A stretch of DNA of 40,385 bases, taken from the NCBI GenBank assembly GCA_934177995.1, contig CAKPPW010000011.1, forward strand, positions 1-40,385, given 5' to 3'. This document shows positions 32,760 to 40,385 of the stretch, in pieces. Each line of letters begins with the position of its first letter. The stretch's first letter is position 1. The position numbers and the translations under genes were made by a program. Below the pieces are notes generated by a model, which had not been told where the DNA came from, made no database searches, and saw only the letters and a program-made list of their open reading frames with translations. This stretch comes from an uncultured Bacilli bacterium. Lineage in GTDB: Bacteria; Bacillota_I; Bacilli_A; RF39; UBA660.

Positions 32760-33683
32760 ATGAAAATTTTAAAACCATTTTATTATGTTAGTCTCGGATT
32801 TAGTGTAGTAGTTGAGTTTATTAACAATATAATATGTCAATTTCTAAATCTAATTTTGAGTAATATTTTTAAAAAGAAAAAAGCAGCTATTAATAGTTAT
32901 TTCATGAAAGAAAAGAAACATCCAGAATATCTTTTATTGGTTATTTTATATGTAGTAGTTTTTATATCTATTTATAATTTACTTATACCTAAGAAAGTAT
33001 ATGTTAAAAAAGAAATTAAGAAAATAAAATATCAAGATATTAATACTACTCCTATAACTAGTGATTCTAATTCTGAGCCTATTAATGATGAAAAAACTGA
33101 TGTTATCTCTAACGATATTGATAATAATATTGATTTGAATGAATATAAAAGACAAAATGATAATACAGTAGCTTATCTGATAGTAGATGATACTAATATA
33201 GATTATCCAGTTGTTCAAACTACTGATAATAAGTATTATCTTGAACATGATTTTTACCATAACTACTCATTAAAAGGAGCTATTTTTGCAGATTATAGAA
33301 GCAATTTTAATAATTTATCAAATAATACCATTATATATGGTCATCATAGATTAGATAATATTATGTTTGGAGAACTTGATAGACTATTTACAATAGACTA
33401 CTTTAATAGGAGTAATCACATGATCAAATTAATTACTTTTAATAAGACTTATATATTTGATGTGTTTTCAGTTTATGAAATAGATCCAGAGTTATACTAT
33501 TTAGCTACTTCTTTTGCTACTTTAGATGAGTATTTAAATTTTTTAAATATTATTAGAAATAGAAGTCAATATAATTTTGGACAAACACTTGATAGTTCTT
33601 CTAAAATATTAACCTTATCAACTTGCAATAAGGCAAATACAGGAAGATTAGTTGTTCATGCTGTCTTAAGGAGTGAAGGATGA
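32760..33683 (+). CDS. srtB: Class B-type sortase
   Basis: This 307-residue transpeptidase has one or two N-terminal hydrophobic segments (about 10-35 and 58-78), an Asp/Asn-rich stalk and a C-terminal catalytic domain. Class B features are AYLIVDDTNIDYPVVQT, then GAIFADYRSNF, catalytic His195 in IIYGHHRLD, Cys289 in LTLSTCNKA and Arg296 in TGRLVVHAV. All three catalytic residues are present, unlike the sortase at 9758. Its start overlaps no gene; the next gene starts within its stop codon region (4-nt overlap). Two substrates with NPxTY signals follow, so the locus is a self-contained sortase B system. Confidence 0.88.
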   Translation: MKILKPFYYVSLGFSVVVEFINNIICQFLNLILSNIFKKKKAAINSYFMKEKKHPEYLLLVILYVVVFISIYNLLIPKKVYVKKEIKKIKYQDINTTPITSDSNSEPINDEKTDVISNDIDNNIDLNEYKRQNDNTVAYLIVDDTNIDYPVVQTTDNKYYLEHDFYHNYSLKGAIFADYRSNFNNLSNNTIIYGHHRLDNIMFGELDRLFTIDYFNRSNHMIKLITFNKTYIFDVFSVYEIDPELYYLATSFATLDEYLNFLNIIRNRSQYNFGQTLDSSSKILTLSTCNKANTGRLVVHAVLRSEG

Positions 33684-34909
33684 AAAATCTAGTACAATAT
33701 ATAAAAGTTTTTAGTTTAACAGCAATTTGCTGTATCCTTCTTTTAATCATAGCAGCTATTATTCCTAAAGAACATGTTAAAAAAAATATGGTAAAAAGTA
33801 GTGAGGAAATGTATTACTTAGACTATATATATTATTTTGGTAATAAAAAAAATAAGTCACTCATAATTCATAATTATCCAGATCCAATTACTTTTAACCT
33901 TGCTTATTCACTAGATAATAAAAAACCTTTTACCTCTAGTATTTTAACTAAATACTATGCTACTTTAAAATTTGGAGAAAAAGTTAATGTAAGAGAAAAA
34001 GCTTATTTTGATTATAAACCTAATAAAGAATACTATAGATACTGGCATGGTAATATGTTTTTAGTTAAAACTTTATTACTTATATTTGATTATAAAGAAA
34101 TTTTAATCATTTTATCTGTTAGTTTGGTAGTTTTTACTGTATTATTAACCTATAAATTATATAAGTTAAACCACTTAATAGGTATTATATTTTTACTGAG
34201 TAATTTATTATGCCACGTATATGTAACATTTTATTGTTTAGAATATATTTACATGTTCTTATTAAGTTATATAATGAGTTTAATATCTTTCAAATTTATT
34301 AATAAAGAAGAAAATAAAATAATAAGTTTCTTTATTGTAGGCGGAGTACTTGCTAACTTCTTTGATTTTTTGACAGCAGAAACACTAGTTTTTACCTTAC
34401 CTTTTTTTATAATTTTCTACTTTGGAAAAGAAAAAAAACTAAAAGAGTCATTTTATTTTCTTATTAAAACATTGTTAGCTTTTCTTCTAGGATATAGTCT
34501 TATGTGGATATTAAAATGGTTAATATTAATAATAGGATATAATCAAAAACCAAGTTCCTTTTTAAACAGTCATATTGAAGAAAGAGGTTTTTCTCTAAAA
34601 TTAGTGAAGAAGGGACTATTTGATAGTATATATGATAATCTAAAGCTTATTGAACCATTTTGTTATTTAAAAGATATGATTGTTATTTTATTAATTATTG
34701 GTTATATTAGTTATATAGTATATTTAATAATTAGAGGAAAGCTAAAAGATAAGGGTATTATTATATTATTGATAAGTATTATTCCTATATTTAGATTTTT
34801 TACCTTATATAAGCATTCAATAGATCATTCATTCTTTACCTATCGTGCTTTATTACCGAGTGTAATGATTTGGATATATATGCTTTTTAAAAAGGAGAAG
34901 GAAGAATAA
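33680..34909 (+). CDS. Polytopic membrane protein, possibly GT-C-like
   Basis: I do not recognise this 409-residue protein. It has about nine or ten hydrophobic segments, a first one at residues 8-28, then an extracellular-looking loop (about 30-125) with YYRYWHGNMFLVKTLL, and further membrane helices to the end, which has a basic tail (FKKEKEE). Large multi-span proteins with such a first loop are common among membrane glycosyltransferases and polymerases; that is only a resemblance. It overlaps the sortase gene by 4 nt, so the two are translationally coupled. Confidence 0.7.
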   Translation: MKNLVQYIKVFSLTAICCILLLIIAAIIPKEHVKKNMVKSSEEMYYLDYIYYFGNKKNKSLIIHNYPDPITFNLAYSLDNKKPFTSSILTKYYATLKFGEKVNVREKAYFDYKPNKEYYRYWHGNMFLVKTLLLIFDYKEILIILSVSLVVFTVLLTYKLYKLNHLIGIIFLLSNLLCHVYVTFYCLEYIYMFLLSYIMSLISFKFINKEENKIISFFIVGGVLANFFDFLTAETLVFTLPFFIIFYFGKEKKLKESFYFLIKTLLAFLLGYSLMWILKWLILIIGYNQKPSSFLNSHIEERGFSLKLVKKGLFDSIYDNLKLIEPFCYLKDMIVILLIIGYISYIVYLIIRGKLKDKGIIILLISIIPIFRFFTLYKHSIDHSFFTYRALLPSVMIWIYMLFKKEKEE

Positions 34910-34966
34910 CTTAGAAAAACAATTATTAAGAAATACAAAAATTAATGAAGAGAGGGAAATATAAAG

Positions 34967-35725
34967 ATGAAAAAAATTAAATACTTAATAGTTGCAATAC
35001 TAGCTTTTATGGTAATTATACCTGGAGTAGATGCTAAAGAAATTGATGTTTCTAATCTAGAACTTGATAAAGAAATAGACGTAAAAATAGGAGATAAAAT
35101 AGTTTATAATTCGAAAAAAAATAAAGATAACTTTTCTCTTTCAAAAGTTTCATTTTATGGTGAAGATGGTACTAGTAATTATATTTATGCCGAGAGAATG
35201 CTTGATGATAAAGATAAATATCAATTTGTTGTTCCAACTGCTGAAGAAATATTTACTAATCCTTCCCTTAACATACCAGATGGTAAAAGACTTAAAATTG
35301 GACTTAGTGATACATTAGCTTGCGGAGTATTCTTTACTATTAGCTTTACATACTATGTGGTAGATGATAATTTGAAAAAAGTAATTTATAATAATACTTT
35401 CGATGCTGTAAATAATAATCCAACAAGTTATCTTGAATCAGAGACTGATATGTTACTAAAAGATATAAAAAGAGATGGTTATAGTTTCTTGGGATGGTAT
35501 AAGACAAGTGATTATCAAGAAGACAGTAGAACAACTATAATAGATATAAATGCTCCTGAAGTATTAAATCTATATGCTAAGTGGGAAAAAAATAAATCAG
35601 TTAATGAAGAAATAGTGGAAAATCCAATGACTTATGCTAGTACTTATATAATAGTAGGAATTTTTGTTATCTTGATGTTGTCAACAGTAGTAGTTTATAT
35701 ATATGATAAGAAAAATAATATATAG
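34967..35725 (+). CDS. Sortase B substrate 1, InlB B-repeat-like surface protein
   Basis: This 252-residue surface protein has a signal peptide (ending near AKE at about residue 25), a beta-rich domain (about 30-140) and a Listeria-Bacteroides type repeat (ending in GYSFLGWYKTSDYQEDS and LNLYAKWEK). The C-terminus is a sorting signal: ENPMTYAS, a hydrophobic helix (YIIVGIFVILMLSTVVVYIY) and a DKKNN tail. NPMTY matches the NPxT core of class B sortase signals but ends in Tyr rather than Asn. A GAGAGGG site precedes ATG 34967. It is a paralogue of the next gene and likely a substrate of the sortase at 32760. Confidence 0.85.
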   Translation: MKKIKYLIVAILAFMVIIPGVDAKEIDVSNLELDKEIDVKIGDKIVYNSKKNKDNFSLSKVSFYGEDGTSNYIYAERMLDDKDKYQFVVPTAEEIFTNPSLNIPDGKRLKIGLSDTLACGVFFTISFTYYVVDDNLKKVIYNNTFDAVNNNPTSYLESETDMLLKDIKRDGYSFLGWYKTSDYQEDSRTTIIDINAPEVLNLYAKWEKNKSVNEEIVENPMTYASTYIIVGIFVILMLSTVVVYIYDKKNNI

Positions 35726-35736
35726 GAAGGATTAAA

Positions 35737-36489
35737 ATGAAAAAAGTTAAATACTTAATAGTTGCAATACTAGCCTTTATGATAGTTATTCCTGTAGTAA
35801 ATGCTAAAGAAGTTGATGTTTCTAATCTAGAGTATCATAAAAAAATAATTGTAAAACCAGATGATAAAATAATTTATGATGGTACTAGAAGAGAAGATAA
35901 TTTTAGACTTAATTGGTGGGAGATTTATGAAGATGAAAAACACTATAGAGAAATACAAGCTGGTTGGGTACTACAGTATGAATTTATAGTTCCAACATAT
36001 GAAGAAACTTTTGATAAAGAAATACCGGACGGAAAAAGGTTATCAGTTAGTTTGGAACTTATCACTTATTGTGGTTCGGCTGTTATTAGACTTAACTATT
36101 CTATAGTAGATAACAAAATAAAAAGAATAATTTATAACAATACCTTTGATGTAGCAAATGATAATCCAACAGAATATCATGAATCAGAAACGGATATACT
36201 ACTAAATGATATAAAAAGAGATGGTTATAAATTTCTGGGTTGGTATAAAAGTAGTGACTTTAGTGAAAATAGTAGAATTACTATAATAGATGCAGATGCA
36301 CCTGAAACTTTAAATTTGTATGCTAAATTGGAAAAAATAGAAGAGCCAGTTAAAATAGATAGTAAAAATGATATAGAGGAAAATCCTAACACTTATACTG
36401 ATACCTATATAATAGGTGGAATATTTGTTATTTTGATGTTATCAACAGTAGTAGTTTATGTTTATGGAAAAAAACAAGAAATTAAATAA
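35737..36489 (+). CDS. Sortase B substrate 2, paralogue of the preceding protein
   Basis: This 250-residue protein shares the layout and long stretches with its neighbour: a near-identical signal peptide (KYLIVAILAFM), DVSNLE, the DIKRDGYKFLGWYKSSDF repeat, and a sorting signal ENPNTYTD followed by a hydrophobic helix and GKKQEIK. The middle part (about 45-110) has diverged more than the ends. The two genes are 11 nt apart, which points to tandem duplication. Both signals carry NPxTY. The last 32 nt overlap the start of the next gene. Confidence 0.85.
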   Translation: MKKVKYLIVAILAFMIVIPVVNAKEVDVSNLEYHKKIIVKPDDKIIYDGTRREDNFRLNWWEIYEDEKHYREIQAGWVLQYEFIVPTYEETFDKEIPDGKRLSVSLELITYCGSAVIRLNYSIVDNKIKRIIYNNTFDVANDNPTEYHESETDILLNDIKRDGYKFLGWYKSSDFSENSRITIIDADAPETLNLYAKLEKIEEPVKIDSKNDIEENPNTYTDTYIIGGIFVILMLSTVVVYVYGKKQEIK

Positions 36490-37159
36490 AGAATTAACAA
36501 TACTTATGCCTTGTTTAAATGAAGAGAAAACTATAGGTATTTGTATAAAGAAAGCTAAAGATTATTTAGAAAAAAATAATATAGATGGAGAAATATTAAT
36601 AGTTGATAATGGTAGTAGTGATAAGTCTATATCTATTGCTAAAAAGTTAGGTGCAAGAGTATGCTTTGAAACTAAAAAAGGGTATGGCAGGGCCTTAATA
36701 ACCGGGTTAAATAATAGTTATGGAAAATATATTATCTATGGTGATTGTGATGATAGTTATGACTTTTCATCACTTGATAGTTATTTAATTAAATTGAAAG
36801 AAGGGTATTCTTTAGTAAATGGTAATAGATTTAAAGGTGGAATAGAAAAAGAAGCTATGAGTTTATCTCATAAGATAGGTGTTCCTATACTGTCTTTTAT
36901 TGGTAGAAAGATATATAAAGTAGATTTATTTGATTTCCATTGTGGATTAAGAGGAGTAATTAAAGAAGATTTACCTATCTTAGAATGTGAAGGAATGGAA
37001 TTTGCTACAGAAATAATTTATAAGTTTGCTAAAAGTAATAAAAAAATATGTGAGATACCAATTATTTTATATAAAGATGGAAGAGATGGTAAGTCTCATC
37101 TTAGAACAGTAAAAGATGGCTTTAGACACCTAAATTACATAATTAAAACTAGGAAATAG
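36458..37159 (+). CDS. Family 2 glycosyltransferase
   Basis: This GT-A fold enzyme of about 233 residues begins with LTILMPCLNEEKTI, then EILIVDNGSSDKS and KGYGRALITGLNNS, and a DxD-type motif in YGDCDDSYDF; the order is that of dolichol-phosphate-mannose-synthase-like family 2 transferases. There is no membrane tail, so it is cytoplasmic and uses a nucleotide sugar or similar donor. ATG 36458 overlaps the substrate gene by 32 nt; ATG 36464 is an alternative. It may decorate a lipid carrier or surface glycan linked to the sortase B locus. The donor is unknown. Confidence 0.85.
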   Translation: MFMEKNKKLNKELTILMPCLNEEKTIGICIKKAKDYLEKNNIDGEILIVDNGSSDKSISIAKKLGARVCFETKKGYGRALITGLNNSYGKYIIYGDCDDSYDFSSLDSYLIKLKEGYSLVNGNRFKGGIEKEAMSLSHKIGVPILSFIGRKIYKVDLFDFHCGLRGVIKEDLPILECEGMEFATEIIYKFAKSNKKICEIPIILYKDGRDGKSHLRTVKDGFRHLNYIIKTRK

Positions 37160-37216
37160 CTTTGATAGTTATTTTCTATTATTTTGGTAAAATATTGTAA
37201 AATTTTTCTAAGATAT

Positions 37217-37246
37217 TTGAGTAAGAAACTTGATACATGGTATACT
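37217..37246 (+). promoter_or_regulatory. Promoter of pflB-pflA
   Basis: TTGAGT (37217-37222), 18 nt, TATACT (37241-37246), with TGG before the -10. GTAGGAGG (37253-37260) is the ribosome site. Confidence 0.6.
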
Positions 37247-37268
37247 ATAGAAGTAGGAGGTATGAAAG

Positions 37269-39506
37269 ATGAAAGAAGAATGGAAAGGCTTTAATGAAGG
37301 AGCTTGGACAGAAGAAATTAATGTAGAAGATTTTATAAAGAAAAATTATAAAAAATATGAAGGTGATGAAAGCTTTTTAGTAGGACCAACAGAGAAAACT
37401 AAAAGAGTTTTAAAAGTCTATGATGATATGTGTAAAGAAGAAGTTAAAAAACATGTTATCGATATAGATACCGTAAATCCTGCGGGAATTAATGCTTTTA
37501 AACCTGGATATATCTCAGAAGATGATGATGTAATTGTTGGACTTCAAACTGATGAACTTGGTAAAAGAGAAATTGTTCCTAAAGGTGGAATAAAAATGGT
37601 TTATCAAGAGTTAGAAGCTTATGGTTATAAGATGGATCCTACTCTTGAACATTTTATAAAAGATACTAATCTTGTTAAGACTCATAACGATGGTGTATTT
37701 GATGCTTATACAACTGAAATTAGACGTGCTCGTCATAATAAGTTATTAACTGGACTTCCTGATGCTTATGGACGTGGAAGAATAATAGGAGACTATAGAA
37801 GAGTAGCTTTATATGGTATTGATTATTTAATGGAGAATAAGAAAAATGACTGGGATAATATGAAAATAACAGTTATGGATGATGAGACTATTAGACTTCG
37901 TGAAGAAATATCAATGCAGTATAGAGCTTTAAATGAAATTAAAGAAATGGCTAAGAGCTATGGATTTGATATTTCAGGACCAGCTCGTAATGCTAAAGAA
38001 GCAGTACAATGGACTTATTTTGGTTATTTAGCAGCTATTAAAGAAAACAATGGTGCTGCTATGAGTTTAGGTAGAGTAGATGCTTTCTTTGATATATATT
38101 TTGAAAGAGATCTAGCAAATGGTACTCTAACTGAAAGTGATGTTCAAGAAATAGTTGATCAGTTTGTTATTAAACTAAGAGCAGCAAGACATTTAAGAAC
38201 ACCAGAATATGATGAATTATTCTCAGGCGATCCTACTTGGGTTACTTGTTCATTAGGCGGTATGACCAATGAAGGAGAAACATTAGTTAATAAGACAAGT
38301 TTCAGAATTGTTCATACTCTAGAAAATCTAGAAAGTGCCCCTGAACCTAATATGACTGTTTTATGGGCTGATAAGTTACCAGAACCTTGGAAAAAATATT
38401 GTGCTAAAGTAAGTATTGCCACAGACTCTATTCAATATGAGAATGATGATGTAATGCGTCCATCCATGGGGGATGATTATGGTATAGCTTGTTGTGTATC
38501 AGCTATGCGTATTGGTAAAGATATGCAGTTCTTTGGTGCTCGTTGTAACCTTGCTAAGACTTTGCTATATGCTCTAAATGGTGGTGTTGATGAAGTAAGA
38601 CGTGATTTAGTTATTCCAGGTTTTGAAAAGATGACTGATGAAGTACTTGATTATGATAAAGTAAAAGATGCTTACTATAAGATGATGCATGAAGTAGCAA
38701 GAATCTATTCTGATGCTATGAATATTATTCACTACATGCATGATAAGTATGCTTATGAAGCAGGACAAATGGCTTTACATGATACTTATGTTAATAGATT
38801 AATGGCTTATGGCGTAGCTGGATTTTCTGTAGCAGTAGACTCACTATCAGCTATTAAATATGCTAAAGTAAAACCAATTAGAGATGAAGATGGTATAACT
38901 GTTGATTTTTCTATTGAAGGAGATTATCCTAAATTTGGTAATGATGATGATAGAGTAGATGACATTGCTAAAGAAATAATTAATAAATTCTATGAAGAGT
39001 TATGTTTACATCCTTGCTATAGAAAAGCTCATCCAACACTATCTATCTTAACAATTACTTCAAACGTAGTATATGGTTCTAATACAGGTGCTACTCCAGA
39101 TGGAAGAAAAGCAGGTGTTGCCTTTGCTCCAGGAGCTAACCCAATGCATGGAAGAGATTCATCTGGTGCTATTGCATCCCTTAACTCTGTAGCAAAATTA
39201 GATTGGGCAAATTGTTGTCGTGATGGTATTTCTAATACATTCTCAATTGTGCCAACTACTTTAGGACATAGTGAAGAAGAACGTATTGAAAACTTAGTAT
39301 CATTACTTGATGGATACTTTATTCAAGGAGCACATCACTTAAATGTAAACGTACTAAATCGTGAAACATTAATTGATGCCATGAATAATCCTGATAAATA
39401 TCCACTACTTACAATCCGTGTTTCTGGTTATGCAGTTAGATTTAATAAACTTACAAGAAAGCAACAAGAGGAAGTAATTGCAAGAACTTTCCATGAGAAG
39501 ATGTAA
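37269..39506 (+). CDS. pflB: Formate C-acetyltransferase (pyruvate formate-lyase)
   Basis: PflB turns pyruvate and CoA into acetyl-CoA and formate through a glycyl radical, in anaerobic sugar fermentation. The two active cysteines are at 408-409 in GIACCVSAMRIG. The radical Gly720 is in RVSGYAVRFNKLT near the C-terminus. The N-terminus EEWKGFNEGAWTEEINVEDF is typical, and 745 residues is the normal length. ATG 37269 follows GGAGG at 37256-37260. Its activase gene begins at the base after its stop codon. Confidence 0.97.
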   Translation: MKEEWKGFNEGAWTEEINVEDFIKKNYKKYEGDESFLVGPTEKTKRVLKVYDDMCKEEVKKHVIDIDTVNPAGINAFKPGYISEDDDVIVGLQTDELGKREIVPKGGIKMVYQELEAYGYKMDPTLEHFIKDTNLVKTHNDGVFDAYTTEIRRARHNKLLTGLPDAYGRGRIIGDYRRVALYGIDYLMENKKNDWDNMKITVMDDETIRLREEISMQYRALNEIKEMAKSYGFDISGPARNAKEAVQWTYFGYLAAIKENNGAAMSLGRVDAFFDIYFERDLANGTLTESDVQEIVDQFVIKLRAARHLRTPEYDELFSGDPTWVTCSLGGMTNEGETLVNKTSFRIVHTLENLESAPEPNMTVLWADKLPEPWKKYCAKVSIATDSIQYENDDVMRPSMGDDYGIACCVSAMRIGKDMQFFGARCNLAKTLLYALNGGVDEVRRDLVIPGFEKMTDEVLDYDKVKDAYYKMMHEVARIYSDAMNIIHYMHDKYAYEAGQMALHDTYVNRLMAYGVAGFSVAVDSLSAIKYAKVKPIRDEDGITVDFSIEGDYPKFGNDDDRVDDIAKEIINKFYEELCLHPCYRKAHPTLSILTITSNVVYGSNTGATPDGRKAGVAFAPGANPMHGRDSSGAIASLNSVAKLDWANCCRDGISNTFSIVPTTLGHSEEERIENLVSLLDGYFIQGAHHLNVNVLNRETLIDAMNNPDKYPLLTIRVSGYAVRFNKLTRKQQEEVIARTFHEKM

Positions 39507-40223
39507 ATGAAAGGTGCAATCGATTCTATTGAAACATTTGGACTTGTTGATGGACCGGGTATTAGGACAGTTGTCTTTTTAACAGGATGTCGTCTTCGTT
39601 GTCTTTATTGTCATAATCCTGAGATGTGGGTTAAAAGAGAAGATAATATTACTAGTGATGAACTTGTTAAGAAGATTTTAAGAAGTAAACCTTATTTTAA
39701 AAGAAATTCTGGAGGGGTAACTTTCTCTGGAGGAGAACCCCTTCTTCAAATTGAGTTTCTAACTGATGTTTGTAAAAAATTAAAGAAGGAAGATATTCAT
39801 ATCGCTTTAGATACTTGTGGCGTTGGAAAAGGTGATTATGACGAGATACTTAGTCTTGTTGACTTAATCTTATTTGACGTTAAGTTTACAACAAGAGAAG
39901 GTTATAAACATTTAACAGGTAGAGAGATGGATGATTCTTTAAAATTTATTGAAGCGATGAATAGAAGTGGTAAACCAGTCTGGATTAGACAAGTAGTTGT
40001 ACCTGGTATGATGGATAGTGAAGAATATATTGACTCATTAGTAGAATATCTAAAAAAGATTGATAATGTGGAAAGGGTAGAGTTCTTACCATTCCATCAT
40101 ATGGGATTTTCTAAATATGAAGAGTTAGGTATAAATAATCCATTAAAAGATGTACCACCAATGGATGTTGATAAATGTAATGAATTACAAGAATTATTCA
40201 TGAAAAAATGGAAAAATAGTTAG
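39507..40223 (+). CDS. pflA: Pyruvate formate-lyase activating enzyme
   Basis: PflA is a radical-SAM enzyme that installs the glycyl radical on PflB. The cluster-binding CxxxCxxC is Cys28, Cys32 and Cys35 in GCRLRCLYCHNPE. SAM-binding GGVTFSGGEPLLQ follows at about 70-82, and GRPVWIRQVVVPG-type residues (SGKPVWIRQVVVPG) lie further on. Its 238 residues match the family. The start is directly after the pflB stop, and the pair is almost certainly co-transcribed and needed together in anaerobiosis. Confidence 0.96.
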   Translation: MKGAIDSIETFGLVDGPGIRTVVFLTGCRLRCLYCHNPEMWVKREDNITSDELVKKILRSKPYFKRNSGGVTFSGGEPLLQIEFLTDVCKKLKKEDIHIALDTCGVGKGDYDEILSLVDLILFDVKFTTREGYKHLTGREMDDSLKFIEAMNRSGKPVWIRQVVVPGMMDSEEYIDSLVEYLKKIDNVERVEFLPFHHMGFSKYEELGINNPLKDVPPMDVDKCNELQELFMKKWKNS

Positions 40224-40239
40224 TTTTCTTAAAAATATC

Positions 40240-40307
40240 ATTGATTTACTACAATTTAGGTATTCCATTTTAAAAAAATCTATGCTATACTAACGTAGTA
40301 AATCAAT
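40240..40307. repeat. 13-bp inverted repeat flanking the tRNA promoter
   Basis: ATTGATTTACTAC (40240-40252) is the exact reverse complement of 40295-40307. The 42-nt interval includes the extended -10 of the tRNA gene, and the second arm ends 4 nt before the tRNA. Confidence 0.6.
40283..40291 (+). promoter_or_regulatory. Extended -10 promoter of the tRNA-Lys gene
   Basis: TGC-TATACT (40283-40291) lies about 20 nt before the tRNA. The -35 position (about 40263-40268, TTCCAT) is weak. Confidence 0.5.
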
Positions 40308-40311
40308 TCAT

Positions 40312-40384
40312 GGGCTGTTAGCTCAGTTGGTAGAGCAACTGACTCTTAATCAGTGGGTCTAGGGTTCGAATCCCTAACAGCCCA
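40312..40384 (+). tRNA. tRNA-Lys (anticodon CTT)
   Basis: The acceptor stem GGGCTGT (40312-40318) pairs perfectly with ACAGCCC (40377-40383). The D-arm begins TAGCTCAGTTGGTAGAGC, the anticodon loop is CTCTTAA with CTT at positions 34-36 (reads AAG, Lys), and the T-arm contains GGTTCGAATCC. The discriminator is A (40384). The window ends one base later, so whether CCA is encoded cannot be fully seen. Confidence 0.95.
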
Positions 40385-40385
40385 C

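Noticed and set aside
1..40385. TGA read as Trp (Mycoplasma-type code)
   Set aside because: TGA ends several genes cleanly (for example 6838-6840, 11037-11039, 13115-13117, 13732-13734) and Trp residues in conserved motifs use TGG.

Overview
This window is a stretch of chromosome from an AT-rich, Gram-positive-type bacterium. Support for this comes from a PolC-type DNA polymerase III, a SufCDSUB iron-sulfur operon, two sortases with sorting-signal substrates, a lipoteichoic-acid-synthase-like enzyme, MurF and Ddl, AGGAGG-type ribosome sites, and promoters that often carry an extended -10 (TGCTATAAT or TGCTATACT). TGA is used as a stop and Trp is TGG, so the code is the standard bacterial one. 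A fermentative anaerobe is likely from pyruvate formate-lyase plus its activase and a ferredoxin. An uncultured gut Bacillota lineage near the Erysipelotrichia or RF39-like groups would fit, but that placement is inference.

Layout: 171-740 unknown coiled-coil protein; 1000-1386 HIT protein (minus strand); 1498-5870 suf operon; 6049-8114 SSB, XRE regulator and pyrimidine-nucleoside phosphorylase; 8242-13734 a cell-surface operon (thioester-domain adhesin, sortase, membrane protein, LtaS-like enzyme, anchored protein); 13811-17660 a diversity-generating retroelement (DGR); 17727-18452 an rRNA pseudouridine synthase; 18538-19111 a long palindrome, a candidate structured RNA and a ferredoxin; 19227-27034 tail-anchored protein, unknown protein, PolC, papain-fold-like protein and Nudix hydrolase; 27409-28789 a small gene and a broken C39-like peptidase gene; 28854-32443 hydrolase, MurF and Ddl; 32581-37159 a class B sortase locus with two paralogous substrates and a glycosyltransferase; 37269-40223 pflB-pflA; 40312-40384 tRNA-Lys.

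The most notable system is the DGR. A 610-residue anchored surface protein carries two copies of a WTLTP...RPS.NL module. Each copy contains a GC-rich variable repeat (VR1 at 14846-14924, VR2 at 15489-15561). A noncoding template repeat (TR, 15741-15819) lies just downstream and matches both. VR1 differs from TR at 8 sites and VR2 at 16; 23 of these 24 differences fall on adenines of TR, nearly all in eleven AAY (Asn) codons. Downstream lie a structured spacer RNA, a strong terminator, an unrecognised 111-residue ORF, an Avd-like basic helical protein and a reverse transcriptase with YMDD and GNYTSQ motifs. The parts together predict adenine-directed mutagenic retrohoming into two sites of one displayed protein.

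The surface theme runs through the window. The DGR target sits directly after the adhesin/sortase/LtaS cluster, and a second sortase with matched NPxTY substrates lies about 15 kb further on. The metabolic genes (suf, pfl, pdp) are ordinary housekeeping genes by their motifs.
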